This document shows, in pieces, positions 60,262 through 64,000 of a DNA stretch of 64,000 bases. The position numbers and the translations under genes are program-made. The notes below the pieces were generated by a model. That model was not told where the DNA came from. It ran no database searches and saw only the letters and a program-made list of their open reading frames with translations. Source of the DNA: a virus; the IMG/VR virus record IMGVR_UViG_3300045051_001056, positions 1-64,000 of that record. The stretch is one strand, 5' to 3'. The stretch's first letter is position 1, and each line of letters begins with the position of its first letter.

Positions 60262-60982
60262 AGTCAGAAGTTCTTATATCGATCAGACGACATTCTACAA
60301 TTTTTCCCAAGCAAACAATGTCTCCGGAGAAATACTCAGTCAGATGATATCGTCTGTCGAATGTAAGGATTCTTTTAGATACATAAACACAATTGCCCTA
60401 AAGGAGCAGATGTATCCCAAAAAGGCTTTTAATGCCCTATCATATTGTGATTTGGCTAATATTAGGTGTATAATTTTAGGGGGGATGCCGCAGCAATCTA
60501 GAATAGAATCGTGGACCGGAAGTGCATTTTCCTACAATAGTGGTGACAATATTTCTCAAGGAACAATATTCACAGATAAATTACAGGAAGATTTGGGCAA
60601 AGTTTCCACATATTCCAATATAATATCAGATAATTGTCAATTACAAGAATCTGGAATATTGTTAATGCATGATGTGCTGTCTGTAACAAGATCACAAGAG
60701 AATATATTAAAAGTGTTATGGAGGCCCATTATAGGATATCTATTAAGCTATCTATTATACAACGATCCAGAAATTCCTGTTGTCTTCACGAACATGTCCT
60801 CCATGGTCAATCATGAATTCTCTTCCATAAGTGCAAAAAATAAATTTTGCCTAAACGGAGGAGGATCTAATCATGCTTTTCCAGCCTCACCAAGCATATT
60901 TGACGTAGTTGAGGCTATATGCAATAGAGGTGTTCTTCATATGGCAGACAGGATTAGTTTTATTGATTTAATTTCGAAATAA
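60224..60982 (+). CDS. uracil-DNA glycosylase-fold protein without the catalytic Asp
   Basis: A 252-aa protein that follows family 1 UDG motif by motif: IRCIILGGMPQQ (80-91) at the GQDPYH site, GSAFSYNS at GLAFSV, SGILLMHDVLSV (133-144) at GVLLLNTVLTV, a VVFTN strand, and NHAFPAS (206-212) at HPSPLS. The water-activating Asp is replaced by Met and the Tyr by Gln, so base excision is unlikely. It may bind DNA or act as a polymerase processivity factor, as the poxvirus UDG does. It overlaps the amidoligase gene by 38 nt. Confidence 0.65.
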   Translation: MTKKLDVKEPSIKVRSSYIDQTTFYNFSQANNVSGEILSQMISSVECKDSFRYINTIALKEQMYPKKAFNALSYCDLANIRCIILGGMPQQSRIESWTGSAFSYNSGDNISQGTIFTDKLQEDLGKVSTYSNIISDNCQLQESGILLMHDVLSVTRSQENILKVLWRPIIGYLLSYLLYNDPEIPVVFTNMSSMVNHEFSSISAKNKFCLNGGGSNHAFPASPSIFDVVEAICNRGVLHMADRISFIDLISK

Positions 60983-62023
60983 ATGACAAAAGATGAAATT
61001 TTAAGATTACAATCTTTTAACACAGAGGGGGAGTATCGGGCTTCCCCCTCTTTAAACTATTCTTTATTAAAGGAGATTCCTAATGGTCCGAAATGCCTCG
61101 CAGAGGATTCTGCTAAAGATTTATCTGGTTCCGCAATAACTGTTGGTGGATATGTGGACTCATTTTTTACTAATAGGGAACATTTGGGAGAATTATACTA
61201 CACGGAGACCTCTAAGCCAAAATTAACTGAATCAATAGATTTGTTATTCCAAGTTTTTGCGGCAGAGGGAAATTACGAGCCCACATTGGATGAATGCGTC
61301 AAGAAGTGTAGGGAATATAAAATATATAGTTCCATCACAAAAGACGATAAGCTAAAGAAAAGAATTCCAGAAGACTTGTTTAATAGGCTGTCAATGGAAA
61401 AAGCGGCCAGGGGAAAGACAATTTTAACTCAGGAACAATTATTTCAAAGTACTTGTGCCATTGAGAATATACTATCATTTCAGCCAGCAGTAAAATTGAT
61501 TAATGGGGAAGAGGATGAGATAGTGATTTATCAATTTAAATATGAGTTTGTCTTAAAAATGAACGATGGCAAATATCGAAGCTTTAAGGTTATGTATGAT
61601 ATCATAAGATTCAACCTAACCAAAAAAACCATATCTGCATCTGACATTAAGACGGGCACAATTCCAACACATGAGTTTGGAGGCCAAATTTTTAAGTATA
61701 GATATGACATTCAGGGGATTTTATATTTTTTCGGATTGTTATCTTTACATAAAAGATATTTCCCAGAATGGAATCAACCTATGCCAGGTGATTTTCAGTT
61801 TATTTATTCTAGAAAAATTCCTAACTGTCTTCCAATTATAGTACGACTCTCTGAAAGATTTATGAATAGCTGTGCAGAAAATTTTGAATATAAAGGAGAA
61901 AGATGCCAGGGATTGTGGAGGATAATGGAGGATGCGCACTGGTATCTAGAAAATAAAGAATTCTCTCAACACAGGATAATTGCAGAAAATTCTAATATTA
62001 TATCAATAAATCAATTATTATAA
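60983..62023 (+). CDS. PD-(D/E)XK exonuclease-like protein
   Basis: A 346-aa protein. VGGYVDSFF (about 54-62) is the family's first conserved turn, and MYDIIRF...ISASDIKTG (about 204-225) provides the D...D-x-K triad. A helix with YRYDIQGILYFFG follows, as in RecE/Cas4-like nucleases. With the Sak4-like ATPase and SSB it may form a recombination set that resects DNA ends. No iron-sulphur cysteines are seen. Confidence 0.75.
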   Translation: MTKDEILRLQSFNTEGEYRASPSLNYSLLKEIPNGPKCLAEDSAKDLSGSAITVGGYVDSFFTNREHLGELYYTETSKPKLTESIDLLFQVFAAEGNYEPTLDECVKKCREYKIYSSITKDDKLKKRIPEDLFNRLSMEKAARGKTILTQEQLFQSTCAIENILSFQPAVKLINGEEDEIVIYQFKYEFVLKMNDGKYRSFKVMYDIIRFNLTKKTISASDIKTGTIPTHEFGGQIFKYRYDIQGILYFFGLLSLHKRYFPEWNQPMPGDFQFIYSRKIPNCLPIIVRLSERFMNSCAENFEYKGERCQGLWRIMEDAHWYLENKEFSQHRIIAENSNIISINQLL

Positions 62024-63234
62024 TGAATGTATCTCTAGCAATACAATTATTTTCTTTATTTAAAAATATAGTAGAATGTGAAGACAATTTAGCGCTTGGA
62101 GGATTCCCAGCATTAGTAGCTCAGGGCATATTGCCCGAAGGAGACAGGAAAACTAACGATTTAGATATTTCACTGTTTACAGACAATATAAATGATAGCG
62201 AACAATTTATACAAATTTGCAATAGGCTTCATCGATATAGGGATATAATTAACATGCATCTGGAGAGCCTACGAGTTAATAGAAGGATGTCCGTGATAAT
62301 AAAAACTTTTTCTAAATCTGGTGGAACCTTCAATCCAGATGGAGGCCTTGAAAACGTTATTGATATACAGGCTATAGCAGAACAGTCTAGAGCACTAAAG
62401 AGTAATGTTGGGGTAGATTCATCATATAGTATTATGATATCCTTTTCTCCGCATAGAGAATTTGAATATTTTCCGTTATCTACATTCTCTGATATGGTTG
62501 ACTCGTTTAATCATCGCCTTTCACGGACTTATGAACGAGAGATACTAAAATCTCTTACCATTTCTCCGGGTAAATGGTATGCAAATAGTCTAGAACATAT
62601 TAATATTGTGTGTAGTAATATATCTAACATTGCCAGTCCTTTATTTTTTAATATAGAAATGAAGAAATCGGTGGAAAATTTTATTGTAGAAAAAATGAAT
62701 TTTCTTTCTGAAAGATTTTCCTTGATTGACACACTCTTTCTAAATAATATTAATGAATTGAAAGTTGATTTGTTTGTTATAGGAAAAAGGAGCCGGGAAA
62801 AATTTACTAAAACTATAGATGGCACCACATTCGTTAGGCCATATCCAATTTTAAAAGCAAAATATGAATACTGTAGGAACATAAATTCATCAGATGATGC
62901 ATTCTTAAAGCATATAAATGATTTGAAGAGTTCGTATTCTATTATAAAAATGAAGGGAATAAATGATCCTCCTACGATAGATAAATTGTCTTTAGCAAGA
63001 GATGCTCAAAAGGAATCTTTAGAAATTAAAAAATTGACAAAACAAAATAACGAAGAAATTAAAATTCAGAACATCTCACCTTCGTATTCCATATCTTCAG
63101 ATTTATACGATAGGCTTAATGTGATATGGTCACACTCTTTCACCGAACACCCTTCAGCACATGGAATACTTTCACAAATTAGAAGTAATTCCCCAGCAAG
63201 TGCAGGGCGTGGTAATGTAAACATAAATGAATAA
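62023..63234 (+). CDS. nucleotidyltransferase-like protein
   Basis: A 403-aa protein. LALGGFPALVAQGIL (about 23-37) followed by RKTNDLDISLF (about 42-52) is the GG...D-x-D pattern of the minimal nucleotidyltransferase/AbiEii-like fold. The rest is helical with a charged coiled coil near residue 340. It could transfer a nucleotide to an RNA or protein. Host takeover, anti-defence or RNA repair are all possible. Confidence 0.55.
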   Translation: MNVSLAIQLFSLFKNIVECEDNLALGGFPALVAQGILPEGDRKTNDLDISLFTDNINDSEQFIQICNRLHRYRDIINMHLESLRVNRRMSVIIKTFSKSGGTFNPDGGLENVIDIQAIAEQSRALKSNVGVDSSYSIMISFSPHREFEYFPLSTFSDMVDSFNHRLSRTYEREILKSLTISPGKWYANSLEHINIVCSNISNIASPLFFNIEMKKSVENFIVEKMNFLSERFSLIDTLFLNNINELKVDLFVIGKRSREKFTKTIDGTTFVRPYPILKAKYEYCRNINSSDDAFLKHINDLKSSYSIIKMKGINDPPTIDKLSLARDAQKESLEIKKLTKQNNEEIKIQNISPSYSISSDLYDRLNVIWSHSFTEHPSAHGILSQIRSNSPASAGRGNVNINE

Positions 63235-63694
63235 ATCTATGCTATACATACTTCCACTAATAAGTGGATGGTCTCCGGACGCAGATTTGCCAATTAATTG
63301 TTTTGCTTTTTCTAATGTATCGGACGGCCTGGTTCTCCTATATCCAAAGGCCAGCCACGAAGAAGTTAAAGTGCATCCAAATTACATAAATAAGAAGGAA
63401 TTAGAAAATTTCACATATTACGTATACAATATTGAAGAAAAATATTTGGATGATTATCGATTATTATTAAAGGGCAAATTTAGTAAAATAAAAGAATCTA
63501 CCAAAACGTTGATATTATCAAGAACGAGACGACAGGAGGATTATGATAAAATAGATGAGATATTATACAAATCATCTTCTGCAAGGAAGAGGTACGAAAG
63601 AATGTTGGAAATACCTGACATTGATAATTTAGTTGACGAATACGAGAGTAAATTTGGAGAAGAAGAAATATTAATATTAGGAGAAAATGAGTGA
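63227..63694 (+). CDS. hypothetical protein
   Basis: A 155-aa protein (MNKSMLYILPLISGWSPDAD...) whose second half is a charged helix (ARKRYERMLEIPDIDNLVDEYE). It overlaps both neighbours by 8 nt. Unknown. Confidence 0.5.
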   Translation: MNKSMLYILPLISGWSPDADLPINCFAFSNVSDGLVLLYPKASHEEVKVHPNYINKKELENFTYYVYNIEEKYLDDYRLLLKGKFSKIKESTKTLILSRTRRQEDYDKIDEILYKSSSARKRYERMLEIPDIDNLVDEYESKFGEEEILILGENE

Positions 63695-64000
63695 AATAAG
63701 CACGCCGAAGGCCCTCAGATTTAATGAGGGAAAATTAGACTGGACATTGTTAGACTTTGATTCGGTAGAGCCCTTGGTTAAAGCAATGACCTATGGGATG
63801 AAAAGATACAGTAGAGAAAATTGGAAATTGCCCTGCGATAATCCAAGACAACACTTACAGAGCGCAATTAGACACCTTCTTGCCATTGTCAAGGGAGAAG
63901 AAATTGACCCTGAGAGTGGAGAACGCCATAGTGGACATGTTATGGCTAATATGATGATGTATAATTTTCATACAAAAGATGTAAAAAATGAACATGCTGA
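63687..64000 (+). CDS. dATP/dGTP diphosphohydrolase-like protein (DUF5664), 5' part
   Basis: The first 104 residues, cut by the window edge. LRFNEGKLDWTLLDFDSVEP, AMTYGMKRYSRENW, HLQSAIRHLLAIVKGE and SGHVMANMMMYNF match the phage dATP/dGTP diphosphohydrolase N-terminal (DUF5664) family, with the Glu and His residues of a MazG-like metal site. Such enzymes shape the deoxynucleotide pool during phage replication. ATG 63687 overlaps the previous stop by 8 nt. Confidence 0.75.
   Translation, partial: MSEISTPKALRFNEGKLDWTLLDFDSVEPLVKAMTYGMKRYSRENWKLPCDNPRQHLQSAIRHLLAIVKGEEIDPESGERHSGHVMANMMMYNFHTKDVKNEHA

Noticed and set aside
1-64000. Alternative genetic code (stop reassignment), known in some crAss-like phages
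   Set aside because: TAA, TAG and TGA all end well-placed genes, often with 4-nt overlaps, and long genes such as 11046-15821 are open without readthrough.
1-64000. Lysogeny module, integrase, attachment site or CRISPR array
   Set aside because: No integrase, recombinase or CI/Cro-like repressor pattern was seen, and no regularly spaced repeats outside the protein-coding fibre repeats.

Overview
The window is 64 kb of a tailed double-stranded DNA phage genome. It is most likely a crAss-like phage (order Crassvirales) infecting a member of the Bacteroidota. Two things support this. The MCP, portal, large terminase and paired head-tail proteins have the length and motif pattern I know from crAss-like phages. 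At least six intergenic sites match the Bacteroidota housekeeping promoter (TTTG or TTG, 18-20 bp, TANNTTTG). I see no integrase, repressor or attachment site. TAA, TAG and TGA all act as ordinary stops, so there is no sign of code reassignment.

Layout. From 1 to about 28.7 kb every gene is on the minus strand; from about 28.96 kb to the end every gene is on the plus strand. The two arms diverge near 28.8 kb, where a near-perfect promoter faces left.

Minus arm, in transcription order (right to left): small zinc-ribbon, HTH and SEC-C proteins with a DEDD exonuclease (28.7-25.0 kb); HU-like and GroES-like proteins, a possible small terminase subunit, large terminase and portal (24.7-18.6 kb); long tail-fibre proteins, the largest ending in an S74 chaperone domain, with a two-domain glycosyltransferase (18.6-9.0 kb); a lysis cassette of GH19 endolysin, holin-like protein and unimolecular spanin (8.6-6.4 kb); scaffold, major capsid protein and head-tail/structural proteins (6.3-0 kb).

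Plus arm. 29-42 kb is a dense run of very small ORFs, many membrane or lipoprotein, mixed with RNA genes: an initiator-like tRNA-Met, a tRNA-like element, three long-range-closed structured RNA candidates and a circularly permuted two-piece tmRNA (ssrA). 42.8-47.5 kb holds RNase H and several unrecognised proteins. A strong promoter at 47.55 kb opens a replication/recombination block: DnaB-like helicase, Sak4-like ATPase, SSB-like protein and DnaG-like TOPRIM primase. 53.3-60.3 kb is an amide/peptide-bond metabolism cluster (gamma-glutamylcyclotransferase, ATP-grasp ligase, two COOH-NH2 ligases, class II glutamine amidotransferase). The window ends with a UDG-fold protein lacking the catalytic Asp, a PD-(D/E)XK nuclease, a nucleotidyltransferase-like protein and the start of a dATP/dGTP diphosphohydrolase-like gene.

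The two most interesting systems are the phage-borne permuted tmRNA (35.89-36.27 kb), which conserves the G-U alanine identity pair across its split acceptor stem and carries a 17-codon tag, and the amidoligase operon, which looks able to build and tailor a peptide-like modification of unknown target.
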